Below are positions 41,264 to 42,333 of a DNA stretch of 42,333 bases, one piece after another. The stretch spans positions 1 to 42,333 of the forward strand of contig CAYPCN010000012.1 in assembly GCA_964409235.1 (NCBI GenBank), in the 5' to 3' direction. The notes beneath the pieces are model-generated. The model was not told where the DNA came from. It saw only the letters and a program-made list of their open reading frames with translations, and ran no database searches. The DNA comes from CAINFV01 sp964409235 (GTDB lineage Bacteria; Chlamydiota; Chlamydiia; Chlamydiales; FEN-1388). A program made the position numbers and the translations under genes. The first letter of the stretch is position 1. Every line of letters begins with the position of its first letter.

Positions 41264-42333
41264 TTATGCTGAGACCTTTTCTTCGACAAACGCCTCTGGA
41301 ACCGCTTCTGGGCGCACATCAAGGCACAGCCCTTGCATTTCCTTAATCAAGACGTTGAATGATTCCGGCGTCCCGGTTTTTAAAAGGTTCTCGCCTTTGA
41401 CGATCGTTTCATAAATGCGCGTTCGACCCGCGACGTCGTCAGATTTCACTGTGAGAACTTCCTGTAAGAGATGGGCAGCACCATAGGCTTCTAACGCCCA
41501 TACCTCCATCTCGCCAAATCGCTGACCCCCTCGCTGAGCTTTCCCTCCCAGCGGCTGCTGGGTCACCAATGAATAGGGGCCAACAGCACGAGCGTGAATC
41601 TTATCGATGACCAGGTGGCTCAGCTTCAACATGTAGATGTACCCGACAACAGCTGGGCGGTCAAAGCGCTCGCCAGTACAGCCATCGAAGAGACACATCT
41701 TGCCATCCTCTGGGAATCCTTGTTCTTTCATCATCTCCCAGATCTTCCACTCAGGAAAGCCCTCAAACACAGGAGCCTTGACGTATATGCCTGCTTGATG
41801 AGCCACAAGCCCAAGATGGGTTTCGAGAAGCTGTCCAATATTCATACGAGACGGCACGCCGAGAGGATTCAAGACCAACTCTACTGTGCGCCCATCGTTC
41901 AAGAACGGCATATCTGCCTCCGGAACGATATTGGAGACAACGCCTTTATTACCATGGCGTCCAGCCATCTTATCGCCAACCATGAGCTTGCGCTTCGAAG
42001 CGATATAGACTTTGACCTGACGAATGACACCACTCTCCAATTCGGTGTCGCCTTTCTTCGTCAACTCAATGCCCGTCTTATATTCTAAATCCAACTTTTG
42101 CAACTCTCGTTCCGACTCTCGGAAGATCGTCCGCAACTCCTTCCACAATTCGTCTGGCGGCAAGATCAAATCATCACACACTTCTTTCTCGAGAGCACCA
42201 ATGGTCTCAGGAGTGATGAGTACACCCTCTTCGACCAAAATCTCGGCCGTGCGCCGATGGACGACGGTCGATGGTGCGGTCTCATTGAGAAGCAGAGCAC
42301 CAATGCGATCTCGACGATCAGTTTTAATGTGGC
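41264..42333 (-). CDS. rpoB: RNA polymerase beta subunit, 3' part (cut by window edge)
   Basis: The C-terminal 356 or so residues of beta; the frame stays open to the end of the window (HIKTDRRDRIGALLL at the edge), so the start lies outside. Landmarks are GDKMAGRHGNKGVVSNI, MPFLNDGRTVELVLNPLGVPSRMN (contacts around the active centre) and the closing PLGGKAQRGGQRFGEMEVWALEAYGAA. The C-terminal GVLITPETIG segment upstream is part of the beta flap-to-lobe region. It ends 54 bases before rpoC, with which it forms an operon. Confidence 0.97.
   Translation of the reverse strand, partial: HIKTDRRDRIGALLLNETAPSTVVHRRTAEILVEEGVLITPETIGALEKEVCDDLILPPDELWKELRTIFRESERELQKLDLEYKTGIELTKKGDTELESGVIRQVKVYIASKRKLMVGDKMAGRHGNKGVVSNIVPEADMPFLNDGRTVELVLNPLGVPSRMNIGQLLETHLGLVAHQAGIYVKAPVFEGFPEWKIWEMMKEQGFPEDGKMCLFDGCTGERFDRPAVVGYIYMLKLSHLVIDKIHARAVGPYSLVTQQPLGGKAQRGGQRFGEMEVWALEAYGAAHLLQEVLTVKSDDVAGRTRIYETIVKGENLLKTGTPESFNVLIKEMQGLCLDVRPEAVPEAFVEEKVSA

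Overview
The window comes from a member of the Chlamydiota (chlamydiae). The main evidence is gene order. Reading the minus strand from about 29.3 kb down to 4.5 kb gives hisS, aspS, a Mip-like FKBP, (trxA on the plus strand), lpxC, fabZ, lpxA, fmt, an inclusion-protein-like locus, the S10/spc/alpha ribosomal genes, rpoA, rplQ and gapA. As recalled, this is the order in Chlamydia (hisS back to gapA), minus a few genes. The ribosomal cluster also has chlamydial gaps: no rpsJ before rplC, no rpsN between rplE and rpsH, no rpmD, no rpmJ/infA/adk/map around secY, and no rpsD. Base composition is close to balanced. I cannot name the family or genus.

Layout. 1-1.8 kb (+): a small lipoprotein and a 413-residue protein that reads like a degenerate eukaryotic Cdc20/Cdh1 (Fizzy) APC/C coactivator. 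1.9-4.3 kb (-): a ComEC-type competence channel lacking the C-terminal nuclease domain, and a protein with an Arg-rich centre and acidic tail. 4.5-18.4 kb (-): gapA, then rplQ-rpoA-rpsK-rpsM-secY-rplO-rpsE-rplR-rplF-rpsH-rplE-rplX-rplN-rpsQ-rpmC-rplP-rpsC-rplV-rpsS-rplB-rplW-rplD-rplC. 18.8-21.3 kb (-): a membrane-anchored beta-grasp (SLBB-like) protein and two paralogous hydrophobic proteins at the Chlamydia CT529/Cap1 position, closed by a strong Rho-independent terminator. 21.6-24.7 kb (-): the tightly coupled lpxC-fabZ-lpxA-fmt operon. 24.9-29.3 kb: trxA (+), then mip-like FKBP, aspS and hisS (-). 29.7-36.7 kb: an accessory block with two tandem secreted collagen-like proteins (+), a 120-residue hydrophobic protein (-) and a 1415-residue protein built from a repeated module (-). 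36.9-42.3 kb (-): rpoC and the 3' part of rpoB, cut by the window edge.

The most interesting content is in the accessory genes. (1) The Cdc20/Cdh1-like protein has a C-box-like DRFI motif at its very N-terminus, a FPLKILDGPGI segment and degenerate WD repeats; it could be a host cell-cycle mimic. (2) The large protein has six copies of a paired module (an N-L/C-I-x-x-D box followed about 40 residues later by a Y-x-L-T/S-x-x-Q box), flanked by helical ends and with no signal peptide. (3) The collagen-like pair each has a 46-residue leader followed by exactly 27 Gly-X-Y triplets and a BclA-like C-terminal domain. (4) An intergenic inverted-repeat element of about 150-170 bp occurs in two full copies and two partial ones; one remnant appears to supply the -35 box of the lpxC promoter.

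Gene starts were moved from the longest open frame where a ribosome-binding site, an operon junction or family length favoured another codon. All functional statements rest on motif reading and remembered family features. No search or alignment was run.
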